A stretch of 64,000 nt of DNA, taken from assembly GCA_015039465.1 (NCBI GenBank), contig MU130016.1, positions 169,693-233,692 on the forward strand. Reading direction: 5' to 3'. The DNA is from Phlegmacium glaucopus. Taxonomy: Eukaryota; Basidiomycota; Agaricomycetes; Agaricales; Cortinariaceae. Of this stretch, positions 1 through 11,987 are shown piece after piece (position 1 is the first letter of the stretch; each line of letters opens with the position of its first letter). Below the pieces are notes generated by a model that saw only the letters and a program-made list of their open reading frames with translations, was not told where the DNA came from and searched no databases. The position numbers and the translations under genes are program-made.

Positions 1-1180
1 GGAGGATGAAAAGGAACACACACATACTAAGTATTTCTTTGCAGCCAATGACAAGATGAAATATAAACTTCAAAGTGATGATCTACAGCTTGTGACAGTC
101 ATCAAAACCATTTGCACAGATGGAACTGCTGAAATAGGACCTGGCTTTGTGTTCCCTGGAACAAAAAAGCACTATGAATGGTTTGAACAGTGGGATGTAA
201 CTTATATGTGAGTTGTATAAATGTTCAAAAAGCAGAAATATCACCTGGTATGATTAGAATTGGGACATCAGAGAATGGATGGATGGATGACAAGATAGGC
301 TTTGAATGGTTCAAAGAAGTCTTCGTGGCACAAGCCACAGAGCACAATTGCCACACAACTGAACAAAAACAAGCCAAGGAGAAACAGAGTGCTTAACAAC
401 CAGATATCCACCCTGAAGAGGAACAGGCAGCTGAAGATGAAGAGCTGAAGTTACCACCAATTCTGCTTATCAATGATGGTCACGGTTCACATACCACTCT
501 TGACTGGATCACACTTGCCCAGGCAAACAACATCATCCTATATTGTCTCCCTCCTCACACAACCCATTGGCTACAACCTCTGGATGTAGGCTGCTTTGGC
601 CCCCTTCAAACTGCATGGTTCAACCGATGTGATGACATCCTAGATGAGACAGGAGAGCCGATGGAAATGAAAGATGTGGTTGGAGCATATTTTGTGGCAA
701 GGAGAAAAGTATTAGGGCAACTGCGGTACTGACTTAGTCAGACTAGCAGGGGATCCAAAGTTAATAATATTATAAGTAAACATGTTACATCAACTCACCT
801 AGCAGGGGATCCAAAGAGGAAAGGATAAGGATCCCTGCTAGGATGGTGGGGTATTTAAGTACTAATATGGACATAATGGAGATATGTAAATAAATAAATA
901 AATGGTACAATAATAAAGATAATAAAAATGGTGTCATGTAAAGATAAAATAAAATAATAAAATAAGAAGTTGAATCAGGATCAGGAGTTGGGTTGGGACC
1001 AATTGAGATTTGGGAGTTGAATTGGTCGGTTCAGGTTTGGGTCACTTTCATCAGTGAGGTGGAGTGTACTGAGCCACAGTCAGGTGTAGATTCAGGAGTG
1101 GAATCAGGAGTTGGTTTGGACTGAGGCAGGGTTCAGGCCCAATTGGGAAGTTGGTAGTTTGGTCGAAAGTTGGGCGTTGA

Positions 1181-1754
1181 TAGTGCTTGAAAGTCCGGTT
1201 AGGTCCGGTTATTTGGTGCCCAGGGGCTCTAACCGAGACCGAGACCGGTTAGGCTTCATTCCCAAACCCAAAATAACCTAACCGGACCAAAAATCACTGA
1301 CCAAAACCGGTTAGTTGCAGTTACTAACCAGTTAGGACCGAAAAAATGAAAAACCGGTTATAGCCGGGCAAGACCATACATATTTCTCTCAATAAACATT
1401 ATTTACACGCATCGTAGCTTTAAAATGAGCCCAAGAACGCTAAATTTGATGAAGAATTGACAAAGCTATGATAATATTCTTGAAAGTCTACTTTTGGCCG
1501 ATATTTTAAAGATTTGACCATAACTCAGTCAGATTTTTAGTGTTTCTCACGTTTTTGGGTGCGTTTTAAAGGGGTATAATAAGGTCGTTTATAACCGGTT
1601 ATAACCGGTTTTTTAACGGTTAGTTAACCGCAAAATAACCGGTTATTTCATTTTCAGAATCAACTAACCACTAACTGCAGTCCAGTCTTTTTGCGGTTAG
1701 GTCTGGTCCAGTCTTGGTTATTTTCTGGTTAATTAACCGGACTTTCAAGCACTA
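1181..1754. mobile_element. hAT-type MITE, TIR TAGTGCTTGAAAGTCCGG
   Basis: Terminal inverted repeats TAGTGCTTGAAAGTCCGGTT and its reverse complement bound a 574-bp non-coding element full of ACCGGTTA-type motifs. Flanks are GGCGTTGA and GGCATTAA, an 8-bp duplication matching at 6 of 8 positions. TIRs starting TAGTG plus 8-bp target duplication indicate mobilisation by a hAT transposase. No ORF. Confidence 0.75.
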
Positions 1755-2269
1755 GGCATTAATTTACCTGCAGTGGGGACAGACCGCAAGTAGTTACGTA
1801 GTTTGTGGGGTTGATGTAGTGCTCTTCAATAGGTGAAAGTTAGGCTTTATGAGGTGCAAAGGTTTGCTTTAAAGTGCGAGATAATGCACAGAAAAAGCGA
1901 AGTGTGCAGGATGATTTTAAAGGAGTGCAAGAGTAGCTTAGTACGACATTCCAAAAGTGGGATCAAAACTGTGGTAGTTTTGTCCATTCTCCTCTATGCT
2001 TTACCTTACTTGCTACTGCTAATAATATAGTAACTAGCAAATAGCTAAGTGCGGAAAGGTGAAACAGAAATGTAAAATGTGGGTTAAAGCAGAGTCACAT
2101 GGGTCCAGTAATTTGGTAATGAAACATAGGAGATAAGAGCCAAATAAAGGAGACAAGATAAAAATAAAGATGAGTAATAAAGTCACCTGAGTGACCTTTG
2201 TTGGAAGTGTGTTTAAAGATTGCGAGAACTGCTGGTAACTGTGAATGATAATGTGAATGTTGGTGATGA

Positions 2270-2440
2270 CTGCAAGTATCTGCAATGATGTGCGAGTATT
2301 CTGCAATGATGTGCAATGATGTGCAATAATCTGCAATAATCTGCAATGACCTGCAATGACCTGCAATGACCTGCAATGATCTGCAAGTATCTGTGAGCAT
2401 CTGCAAGTATCTGTGAACATCTGCAAGTATACTGCGAAGG
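2270..2440. repeat. Minisatellite of CTGCAATGAC / CTGCAAGTAT units
   Basis: Degenerate tandem array with a unit of about 10-12 bp inside the LTR-like element. It produces long spurious minus-strand ORFs rich in Cys, His and Ser, which are not genes. Confidence 0.8.
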
Positions 2441-2830
2441 TTGTGAAACCGCGAAAATGGTGCGTTTACATCCCTAGACATCTCCTGGGTGCTATCAGCG
2501 TCCCCTAACAAAAAGCCTTCAAAAGCAAGAACATCTTCCAAGCCTGGAAGAAATCTGGCCTGCATCCCCTAAACCCCAACATGATACATCTTTACAGCAT
2601 TAGATTTTGCACCCAGTCACTCTTCATACCCCAACTGCCATGCACCTCAATCATTCCCATCAAGAATGCCTCATGCTCCTGATGCCTCCTCAGATGATGG
2701 TTTCTTTGATCCTGCACATTTTTGACATGTTGGGGACAGTGATATCCCCAGGTCTAAAGAATTCCTAAACACAGGAGTTCAACTTGCTCTGCCAAAAATG
2801 GCCATAAAAAAAGCAACAGGTTACATCTAG

Positions 2831-3573
2831 ATTATCAGATTTGTCAGAACCTATGCAGTTGCAGTGCTTACCCATCCTACAGGTCTATATAAGACTAATC
2901 ACTGAACATTTATTTACATCTATGTGAAACTGAGTTTCTACATGAGCAGAATTGCTTTCAGTGGACCACACTGGTTGCAGGGAAAGATATTCCTAAGAAG
3001 GTATGATATCAGTATTTCAAAAGCATTCCTAAGAATTTTGTTCTATTTTATGAGAACAAAGAACCAAACTGACAATCTGCTGGAACCAGAACTGGAAGTT
3101 GGAAACAAATGAGCAAACTGTTCTGTTTAGTTTTGCCACTGGATCAGGTTAGGATATGAATTCACCAAGTCAAATTTAGTAAATTTAATGAGAGGATTGA
3201 TTCCTAGTGACCAAGTTAATTGAAAAGTTGTCATTCTAAAACAATAACCACCACCTTATATACCTGAATGACACTTGAGGTAACTAGCATCATGGTAACT
3301 ATCAATGAAAAGCCAAATATACACAATAAATGGGTAACTGTGGATTGAAGATGTGTAAACCAAAGAAGAGGGGTAGTAAATGTGTACACTAAGAAGGTAA
3401 GTAAGTGATCTATTTACTTTAAGGCATTCTCTGACAATTCACCAGTTCTAATACAAAACTTTGCCATCAACTAAAAATACCAAGAAAATGGAAGTATATG
3501 TAAGAATATACTGGCAGATCACAGAAAAATAATTGAGAAATGGCAGACAAGAAGAATGGTCTTGTGGTAAAAA
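2831..3573. other. Gene-free stretch
   Basis: AT-rich sequence between the dead transposase and the 3' end of the minus-strand NACHT-WD40 gene. Only a 62-codon ORF without recognisable features is present. I see no repeat or RNA gene. Confidence 0.5.
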
Positions 3574-6500
3574 TCAGTCAGGTTTGCCACCTGATGAGAA
3601 GGTTACAATGTTAATCCAGAAACTATATTTGAGAACAAACATTGAGTAATAAGTAAAAATGCTGAGTAAAAATCTAAGAATCATGCATACCTCTAAAACC
3701 AAAACTTCTCCTGATGTATATCCAAGGCATATCTTAGACAGATGTTGACTAATAATTTGGGGTTTGCAGAAAAGAGGTGGAATCCAGATTTTCTGAAGGT
3801 TTTTGGTGTGGAATATGGTGTTTTCAGATATTACAAGGAAAGATGGCTGGGCTGAAAGATGAATATTGCCATAAGAATCTTTCCAGATAAAAACACCATC
3901 AGGAAGTGGTGATACAACATGTAATTGAGTATTATCAGATGAAGATGGAACAGAAGTATGTCCTTTCCACTCTGCTTCACACTGCCCTGTCACTGTATTC
4001 CAGATCCATACAGTGTGATCATCAGATACAGAGACAATGTGCATACCATCAGAAGAGAAGAGAGCAGAATTGATCCTGGATGAATGTCCTCTCAGCTTTG
4101 CTTCACACTCTCCTGTGGCTGTATTCCATATCCGTGCAGTGTGATCATAAGATGCAGACACAACATGCATACCATCAGGAGAGAAGACAGCAGAATTGAC
4201 CCTGGATAAATGTCCTTTGAGCTCTGCTTCACATTCACCTGTGGCTGTATTCCATATCCTTGCAGTATAATCAAAAGATGCAGACACAACATGCATACCA
4301 TCAGGAGAGAAGACAGCAGAATGGACAATACTTGAATGTCCTCTCAGCTCTGCTTCACATTCTACTGTGGCTGTATTCCAGATCCGTGCAGTGTGATCAG
4401 ATGATGCAGACACAACATGCATACCATCAGGAGATAGGACAGCAGAATTGACCCAGTCTGAATGTCCTATCAGCTCTGCTTCACACTCTCCTGTGACTGT
4501 ATTCCAGATCCGTGCAGTGTAATCAGAAGATGCAGACACAAAATGTATACCATCTGGAGAGAAGACACCAGACCTGACAATCTTTGAATGTCCTCTCAGC
4601 TCTGAATCACACTCTCCTGTGGCTATATTCCAGATCTGTGCAGTGCAATCAGAAGATGCAGGACACAATATGCATACCATCAGGGGAGAAGACAGCAGAA
4701 TTGACCCAGCCCGAATGTCCTGTCAGCTCTATTTTGCACTCTCCTGTGGCTGTATTCCAGATCAGTGCAGTGTGATCATCAGATGCAGACACAATATGTG
4801 TACCATCAGGAGAGAAGACAGCAGAATTGACCCTGGATGAATGTCCTTTGAGCTCTGCTTCACACTCTCCTGTGGCTGTATTCCATATCCGTGCTGTGTG
4901 ATCATATGATGCAGATACAATATGTGTACCATTAGGGGAGAAGACAGCAGAATTAACCCAGGATGAATGGCCTTTTAGCTCTGATTCACATTCACCTGTG
5001 GCTGTATTCCAGATCCGTGCAGTGTGATCATCAGATACAGACACAATATGCATACCATCAGGAGAGAAGACAGCAGAATTGACCTTGGATGAATGTCCTT
5101 TGAGCTCTGCTTCACACTCTCCTGTGGTTGTATTCCAGATCCTTGCAGTGTGATCAGAAGATGCAGACACAACATGCATACCATCAGGAGAGAAGACAGC
5201 AGAATTGACCCTGGATAAATGTCCTTTGAGCTCTGCTTCACATTCACCTGTGGCTGTATTCCATATCCTTGCAGTATAATCAAAAGATGCAGACACAACA
5301 TGCATACCATCAGGAGAGAAGACAGCAGAATGGACAATACTTGAATGTCCTCTCAGCTCTGCTTCACATTCTACTGTGGCTGTATTCCAGATCTGTAGAG
5401 TGCAATCATCAGATGCAGACACAATATGCATGCCATCAGGAGAGAAGACAGCAGAATTGACTGTGGATGAATGTCCTTTCAGCTCTGCTCCACACTCTCC
5501 TGTGGCTGTATTCCAGATCCTGACAATGTGATCATAACATACAGACACAATATGTCTACCATCAGGAGAGAAGACAACAGACTCGACATCCGTTGAATGT
5601 CTCAGAACTGCTTCAGACAGGCTCCATGCCTTTCTCCTTCCCACACAGAGCCTCCATTGACAGTCCATTCTACTTCCATATGTTTTCCAGATGTCTGATG
5701 TTTCTGGCAGCCAGGCTAATGCTGATGGACATCCCTCTAGGCTGTTTCTTTTGATGAAATCAAAATTCTCTTTCAAAAACCGTTCACCATCAATCACCAT
5801 TATGGCCAAGTGTTTTTGGGTCTGGTTCTGTTCTAAGTGCAATTCATTTGCAGCAACAAGATCACCCCCATTTACCCAATTTTCTAGCCTATGTAGTGCA
5901 TGCATTGCAGCTCCCAACTTTCCTAGAATACTCAAACAATCCATCCATCGCAGAAGATGTGTTTGAAAAAAATGTTTTAACTGATCAGATCCATTATTAT
6001 TGTCTGTATAGGTGAAGTGAAAGGCCCAGCTATCACAAGCATATGCAAGTGATTCAGAAATCTCTTCACATTTCCTTTCTGCCAAGTAAGAAACATCTTT
6101 CTTACCTGACCACTCTGTATCCATTAATGATAGACACTGAAGTGCTAGGGATTTATGTGAAACACAAGGGTCAAGATAGTGCTTTGAGGAAAGCATCTGA
6201 TTACTGATGAATTCATAGAAAGAGGCATGGAATGTTGAGATGGGTACATCAGGGTCTTGAGATGGAATATATATCAAGGAATGAAGAGAAGAAAGAGCAG
6301 CCTCAGTGTGCTCTATGGGCATTTGCATCAGAGCACTGATGGCAGTCATAGAGAGAGGATTATAGACATATACCACAGCTATGAGAACCTTGTCTATATT
6401 TAGTCTCTCCTTTTCATATGTAAAGGCATAGGCAGCATCCAAAATTCTTTCATAAAGAATATTCAGTGGATGGGTTACACCAGATGTTGGTTTCAATGTC

Positions 6501-8105
6501 ATATTGACCACATCTGAAAGACGATGAGGCATGCTAGAACTACCCTTCTGAGCAATATATTTGCAGACAGTTGCTGCATAAATGAACAAAGTACCAGACA
6601 TGCTCACAAGGCTCTCAAGTTCAGCCTGAGGAGGCCAATTATGCCTATTGTGCCTCACTTGGCTACCAAGCAAGCAAGCTTTAATATAAAGCTCAATATC
6701 AGCCTTGACAATCTCTTTTTCAACCTCATGAAGGATGAAATTGGAAGAATGATCCCAAGATTGATCAAAAGTCTCCTTGAGCACTATCTCTGGACGACTA
6801 GTGATGAAGAACTTGACTGGAAGAGATTTACTATGCTTTAAGATCACAGAAAGCAACTCAGCCACAAGAGACTGGCTGGAGCACTCATCCAGAGCATCAA
6901 GAACAATGACTGGGACATCTACTACTTGTCTGGTATCCCTGTAAGCATCATTGAGTGGTTTAACAATGAAATTCAGGAATTGATTCCTAATCCTCCAAGA
7001 CGAGCAGTCAGGATTGGCTTCCACTACATCCAGGATAAGTTGTGAAAGGGAAGGAAAATACTTGGCCAACTGAAGGGCAACGGTGGGGATGATGCAACGA
7101 ACATCACTAGTATCAACCCGAAGGTGAGAAGCGAAGAAGGTACCACCAAGGGAATCCTTTTCATGGAGGATTTCACTGAATGAGTAAGCAATTGTCGTTT
7201 TGCCGGTTCCAGCCATCCCATTGAGCCAGTATACCTTTGTGGTTGTATTATCATTTACCCACACTTGCAGCGCGTCAAGGATTGCCTTGCGAGTGTTCTC
7301 CGTACATGGGTTACGTGGGGCAGGAGATTCTGCATCATATTCAGCAAATTGAGCGCGTGGCAGGAGTTTCTCAAATAGTGCAGTCTATGAAGTTAGATTT
7401 TAGCGAAGATCATTACACTCCGAAGATTATACACTCACTAAGATTCGAGAGCTCGATTGTTCATGTCCATCAGGTTTGGACACATGCTGGATCTGGCGAG
7501 ATGATTAAATTCTCAGCACATCGATTGGCTCCTACGCAGATAGAATGATGCTTACACTGTTGGCCATGTTGATTGTCGGCTGGTGCAGGTATACATTGTG
7601 AGCGCCTTGGAAGAGAGACATTGGACCGTGGGTGTTTGGTGATGTGTGCTACATGAACAGTAATTAGTGACGACGATGGTGAGCGCAGCATAGACGCTGA
7701 CCATGGGTGGAATCTCTGGTCCTTGGCTACTAGCAGCACCAAGTTGCCCAGGCAGAGCAGGTCTGGTTACTGAAGTGGGTACGGAGATTGGAGTGGACGC
7801 CGTGTATGCTTCCGTACTCGCAACCGCCGTGGCAAGTACGTGATCGACGTTGACAACAGGGACTATTTCGGGCAGCAAATTACTTGAAAGCATGAGGATG
7901 TTAAGTAATAATCAATGAATATCAGACAACAGAATGTAGTTACCCACCTTGTTCCTGCATCCACCGCCGCCATATGATTACCAGAGCTTGAATCCACCTC
8001 GATCGATGATGGTGTAGGTGGGCGCTTCGAATGAAAAAGAGAAGATAAGTGCTTTTTGAAAGATCGAGCTACGCGATTGTTGCTAGAGGGACTTTCACTC
8101 GACAT
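3574..8105 (-). CDS. NACHT-WD40 NLR-like protein (one 1-nt frameshift)
   Basis: STAND NTPase of the fungal NWD type, the class that includes HET-E/HET-D allorecognition proteins. A first exon from ATG at 8105 (Ser- and Lys-rich, to about 7948) splices with AG|GTGGGT to a second near 7882; the middle exons are unresolved. The NACHT exon opens near 7387. It holds Walker A GMAGTGKTTIA and Walker B VIVLDALDECSS. From about 5620 down to 3960 follow about 13 WD40 repeats of 42 residues, nearly identical to one another. An extra G near 4657, absent from the equivalent position of every other repeat, shifts the frame in repeat 8; the WD40 frame resumes at once. Either the allele is broken or this is a sequencing error in a repeat. 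In the family WD40 repeats form the ligand-sensing propeller and NACHT drives oligomerisation. The effector domain at the N-terminus is not recognisable. Confidence 0.85.
3960..5620 (-). repeat. Tandem 126-bp WD40 repeat array with identical blocks
   Basis: About 13 units of 126 bp, each encoding one WD40 blade with SGHS-type start, FSPDG and RIWN motifs. The stretches 4159-4392 and 5164-5400 are the same at the nucleotide level over more than 230 bp, silent sites included, while neighbouring units differ. The two blocks sit eight units apart. That pattern points to recent unequal exchange or gene conversion. Confidence 0.85.
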
Positions 8106-8157
8106 GATGGTGGATAGTCACAATGAAGAGAACGTCGTCACAAATGTGCAGGGGATC

Positions 8158-8880
8158 AAACCGTGGTAAAGTGTATATGTAATAAATTTCCCATTTTGAT
8201 CCTCTAATAATCTCTTCACAAACATTTGACCAACGTAGACTTGTTGGAGTACAGCCAGACCGTGTCACCAACGTATATAATACAGAACATCCACATTATC
8301 CACATAAGGATCATTCGAATCTGCCAAAATTGTAAAGGTGCGTCCTTATGCCAGGAATTTTTGTTGTCGAATAAACCCTAGAAATTGAATGTAAAAGTCG
8401 AGCGTCTTTCCAATTGGTCCTTAGAAAGCTGTTGGAGTGGATGCATCGATAGCGAATGTGTTTAAACGTATAATGATTGCCGAGGTTTTGCTATATGTCC
8501 CTTGACTGGACCTTTGTTTTCGTATTTGATCGGTACCGCTGCATGCATCGAAATGTTTATGTCTCGCGGCCTGAGATAGAATACGACCGTTATCGCAGAC
8601 GACGTCTTGTCATAGACTGAGCCTCGTACCACTCAATGTGGATCCTACGTTGATGATTATGAAGAAGATTATGTCGGTCCCTTTTTCAGTATATCTTATC
8701 TTCATCTCAAATTATTTTTTCAGCCCCCAAGCAGTCGTGCTCCAAATTTATTTCACTTGCGAGTGAAACTCAGACTCACCTAAAGAATCTACGAAGGATC
8801 ATGAGTTCTATATCACCCATGAACTTATTCCTTCTCATCTCGTATGGGTGCCCGCAGTATTCGCGGGAGAAATCGTTTAA
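8158..8880 (+). pseudogene. Partial RPC40 copy (5' end to exon 4)
   Basis: Aligns with 15582-16335 of the intact RPC40 gene, including upstream sequence and the first three introns. The start codon position reads ATCTCT rather than ATGCCT, exon 1 contains an in-frame stop, and the similarity ends abruptly in exon 4 at the GGGTGCCCGCAG sequence. There it is joined to a NACHT fragment. Introns are retained, so this is a DNA-level duplicate, not a retrocopy. Confidence 0.85.
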
Positions 8881-9075
8881 ACAATAGCTGATTTAACAGC
8901 TCCTGTGCCGTGCGTGCCTAAAACATCCTCTGATTCCACTACGTCTTCTATCCACTGCATAATTTATGGTCAAACGGCTACATGGGTATTTGGATGGCAT
9001 TTGGGTGGATCAAAGCGTTCTCTGGAGTCATGAAAAACGCACCTGTTGCGTTAATTCCATGGTGAATCTTGACGT
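8881..9075 (-). pseudogene. NACHT N-terminal/P-loop fragment, decayed
   Basis: On the minus strand a short stretch reads FHDSRERFDPPKCHPNTH, matching the sequence just upstream of the P-loop in the intact NACHT gene at 32.2 kb. It then hits stops, and the P-loop is barely recognisable. It abuts an RPC40 fragment, an arrangement repeated at 11620-11987. Confidence 0.7.
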
Positions 9076-9946
9076 CTGTTCAGCGGTCGCTGAATTTCCA
9101 CGTCTCGGGCTGGATAACCTAATATTCCAATATAGTCAACTTGAATGGAAGCTTTTCCGTTGTATGCAGACATTGGAGTTCAAGCTCAAGGTGGATACCG
9201 CCGTGACGGCTATATACAACCTCATACAACCTGCTCTCATGCTCCGCATACACAGTGTCACGATTCACGGTCCTCCGTGTGGAGTGGGATATTGTTCGGG
9301 GTATCAGTAATAAAAATAACACCGCTCTCCTTGAATTTAACTCTCCACCTTAATATTTGATATATGATAGCCTACTACTGATCACTGCTGCATCATGATT
9401 TCGTTAATTCCAAGCATGATCCTCCTGGTTTCGGCGCAATGCCTCCGGAAGACAATTTTTGAACCAAAGACTCTTGAGACGTCCTGAGTATTCGTCGTTA
9501 AGGGTAGGCATAATGCTGTGGTGTGTGAAGGACATTTAGGAATCAATTCAAACCGCCGTTGTCCGTGCCATGATATGGGAAAAAAGAACTTGACCTAATC
9601 ACACATCAGTGCGGCCTCCACGAACGTCGAAGGCAGTACTAATCAGAAAGATGGCGTTTTAGTTTCCAGGTTTTTGCGGTTTTTGGACGCTTTTAGGTTT
9701 CCGAAAACCTCAAAATTTTTATTCTAACCAAACATCTTTAACTTTGTACTACGTAGCCAACAGAATGATATCGGTCACAAATGAAACAATGACATGTAAC
9801 TTAGGCAACGTCTACGTGAGATAAGTTTCCATGGATGTTTTTAGGCGTTTTTTCAGAGAAACCTTTGGAAACTAAGGTTAAAAACACCTTCTTCCTGATG
9901 CTAAGGTTTAAGCACTGCAATCCCCAACGGTTCTCTTCCTAGTCCA
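9076..9946. other. Duplicated non-coding segment
   Basis: Bases near 9105-9225 are similar to 13650-13765 and, in part, to 12830-12860, sharing AAGGTGGATACCGCCGTGAC. This belongs to the local duplication that also copied the DUF6593-like gene. I see no gene of its own; the short ORFs here overlap pseudogene debris. Confidence 0.55.
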
Positions 9947-10615
9947 ATGGAGGCTATATTCGACAACCACGCGAATTTGCTGAACACTCGATTACAGTCA
10001 TCGCATGACAATTCAATTATCTATGCCATATCCACAAGTCAGACACTTTGGGGACGAAAGTATACGTATCTCAGAGATGCAAATCCTGCCCTAGGAGAAG
10101 CACCCACAACGGTAGGAACGATTGATTGGAAAAAAAAGACATTCGAGATTCAAGGCCAACGCAAGTCAATAAAAAATATAAAACGGATACCAAAGGGTTC
10201 TTCCAAGGGGTATTTCGCTCAGATTAGGGGGATCCATGGCACGAAACTAATATATTTCTGTCAGATCGAGATTCTGGAGGTGGTCTGACGATAGAGAGGA
10301 GTACGAGATCGTCTACAAAAAAAGGATGTGGAAGGTAAACAGGCGATACTCGTACGATAGTTGGAAGTTAACAAATAGTTACACAGGGACTTTTAAGCGC
10401 GAAGAATAATGATGCAGAAGCTACTCTTTCTGTGCCGTTTCGGTCGCAGCTGTTTGGAAAGACGAAGCCTATGGTACTGAATCTCTCGCGAACGGCCCTA
10501 GCGAAAGACGAAGTATTTCTGATACTTGTCTTGATTTATTCCCAAACGAAGAGGCGGGACAGGAAGGTAAGTCAAGATTCCCCCCCAGCTCAGTTTCTAG
10601 GATTCGAACTCATAG
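9947..10615 (+). CDS. DUF6593-like protein, copy 1 (175 aa, four exons)
   Basis: The uninterrupted ORF stops early, but placing introns at 10210-10264, 10335-10386 and 10567-10600 (GT...AG, each about 34-55 nt) gives an in-frame 528-nt CDS. The product has the layout of basidiomycete DUF6593 proteins: FDN near the start, TVGTIDW, SRFWRWSDDREEYE in the middle, and a hydrophobic C-terminal strand KDEVFLILVLIYSQTKRRDR. The paralogue at 13976 supports the same introns at the same places, which is good evidence for the model. Function of the family is unknown. It sits in a block duplicated with the downstream copy. Confidence 0.7.
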
Positions 10616-10859
10616 AGGATATAGAAGGCGCTGCGCGCATACCTGGTTTTAATCCAACCCAAGCCAACATCAACCAGCGACTCAGTACTGTCCCTCTTGG
10701 ATATGCGTACTCGTATCATTGGCACTACGAAGAACAGTTGACGCCTCAGATTTGGCAGCTTACGGTCTGAAAACTGTATAATATATGCTATTATTATTAT
10801 CATTGCACGGTGATTTTGGTACCCTCAAAAACCCCTTTGTTCGGATCGCATAGACGCCC

Positions 10860-11424
10860 ACATTGGCTATGTTGGTTGTCAGCTGATGCAGGTATACATT
10901 GTGGACACCTTGGAAGAGTGATATTGGGTTATGGGTGTTTGGAGATGTGTGCTGCATGAGCAGGAATTAGTGACGATGATGGTGAGCGCAGCATAGACGC
11001 TGACCATGGGTGGAATCTCTAGTCCTTGGCTACTAGCGGAACCAAGTTGCCCGGGCATAGCAGGTCCGGATGCTGAAATGGGTACGGAGATTGGAGAGGG
11101 CGCCGTGTATGCTTCCGTACTCGCAACCGCTGTGGTAAGTGGGGGCTCGACGGTGACCATAGGGACTATTTCGAGCGACGAACTACTTGAAAGTATAAGG
11201 ATAATAAGTAATATCAGACAACAGGGCTTAGTTGCCCACCTTATTCCTGCATCCACGACCGCCATATGATTACCAGAGCTCGAACCCACATCGATTGATG
11301 GTGATGTAGGTGGGCGCTTCAAATGCAAAAGGGAAGATAACTGCTTTTTGAAAGATCGAGCAACCTTTACTACGCGATTGTTCCTAGATGGCCTTTCACT
11401 CGAGATGATGATGATGGACTCCAT
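10860..11424 (-). pseudogene. Truncated second copy of the NACHT-WD40 5' exons
   Basis: Closely matches the first two exons of the gene at 3574-8105: Ser-rich start, VARSFKKQLSSLLHLKRPP, and after an intron the segment AVASTEAYTAPSPISVP then MVSVYAALTII. No P-loop or WD40 region follows; similarity ends where DUF6593 copy 1 downstream sequence begins. It could still be transcribed as a short protein, but as an NLR it is a fragment. Confidence 0.7.
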
Positions 11425-11619
11425 GAAGAGAGCGTGTGCAGTGGCTGTACCGGTTTGCCACGCTGAAGCGTGAAGTGAGTCAAGGTCTATAATTCGAATA
11501 AAAGTAATACAGGTACCAAAAACCTCATCCTAACCGGCAGTCGTATGTGATGGTTCATACAAACATCCTTGACACTCTTGCGCTGGCCCACTTCTTGCTA
11601 CTTCCTATACTCTTATCTT

Positions 11620-11760
11620 GCGCAACCGTCGTGTTCCAAATTGATCTCACTTGCAAGTGAAACCCGAATGCACATAAAGGATCTACGAAGGACCATGAGC
11701 TTTGTATAAACCCTGAGCTTTCTTCTCATCTCGTCTGGGAGCCCGCAGGAGAGCAAGAAG
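11620..11760 (+). pseudogene. RPC40 exon 4 fragment
   Basis: About 140 bp similar to the start of RPC40 exon 4 (from GTCGTGTTCCAAATTGATCT to GGGAGCCCGCAGGAGAGCAAG). It contains an in-frame TAA in place of the NHELL codons and stops at nearly the same RPC40 position as the fragment at 8158-8880. Confidence 0.75.
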
Positions 11761-11987
11761 TAAGCAATCGTTTGAACAGCAGCTGACTTACCAGTTCCTG
11801 CGCCGTGCGTGCCCAAAACATCCACCGATTCTACTACGTCTTCTATCACTGCACAATTTCTGATCAGACGGCTATGTGGGCATTTGTACGGATTAAAGCG
11901 TTCTCGGGAGTCATGAAAAATCACCAGTTGCGTTAATTCCATGGAGGATCCCGAAGCCTGGTCAGCATCAGATACGGTTTGCATCAC
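11761..11987 (-). pseudogene. NACHT P-loop fragment joined to RPC40 debris
   Basis: The minus strand reads FHDSRERFNPYKCPHSR and then GTHGAGTGKSAAVQTIA, a recognisable Walker A box with AxTIA context like that of the intact NACHT gene at 32.3 kb. It runs directly into antisense RPC40 sequence and cannot encode a full NACHT domain. Confidence 0.7.

Larger units (their letters stand above)
710..2510 (+). mobile_element. LTR-like element (solo LTR), long copy, inserted in the DDE transposase
   Basis: The ends read TATTAGGGCAACTGC and TCCCCTAACA, matching the TG...CA-ended copy at 38830-39242 with the first G changed to A. The insert is flanked by the 5-bp direct repeat AAAAG (705-709 and 2511-2515), and the transposase frame resumes directly after it. 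TG/CA ends plus a 5-bp target duplication is the LTR-retrotransposon signature, and no coding region is seen inside. This copy is 1.8 kb against 413 bp for the other because it carries a MITE (1181-1754), a minisatellite and extra unassigned sequence. Confidence 0.65.
2..2830 (+). pseudogene. Decayed DDE (pogo/Fot-type) transposase, split by an LTR-like insertion
   Basis: Conceptual translation matches the catalytic half of DDE_1 (pogo/CENP-B-like) transposases, which cut and paste TIR elements. Visible blocks are the LLINDGHGSHTT motif with its catalytic Asp near 463-500 and LPPHTTHWLQPLDVGCFGPL near 545-605, both typical of the family. The reading frame shifts near 200 and hits TAA at 394-396. 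The gene is interrupted at 710-2510 and resumes at 2511 with the family's AWKKSGLHPLNPN segment, then shifts frame again near 2600 and meets a TGA before petering out near 2830. The N-terminal DNA-binding part lies off the left edge. Several independent lesions make this a dead copy. The family call is firm; subfamily is not. Confidence 0.8.

Noticed and set aside
2034..2565. 130- and 156-codon minus-strand ORFs
   Set aside because: They are produced by the CTGCAATGAC minisatellite and run across an element boundary.
10595..10615. tRNA T-arm-like GGATTCGAACTC (also at 14632)
   Set aside because: It is the last intron acceptor and final codons of the DUF6593-like genes; flanks do not pair as a T-stem.
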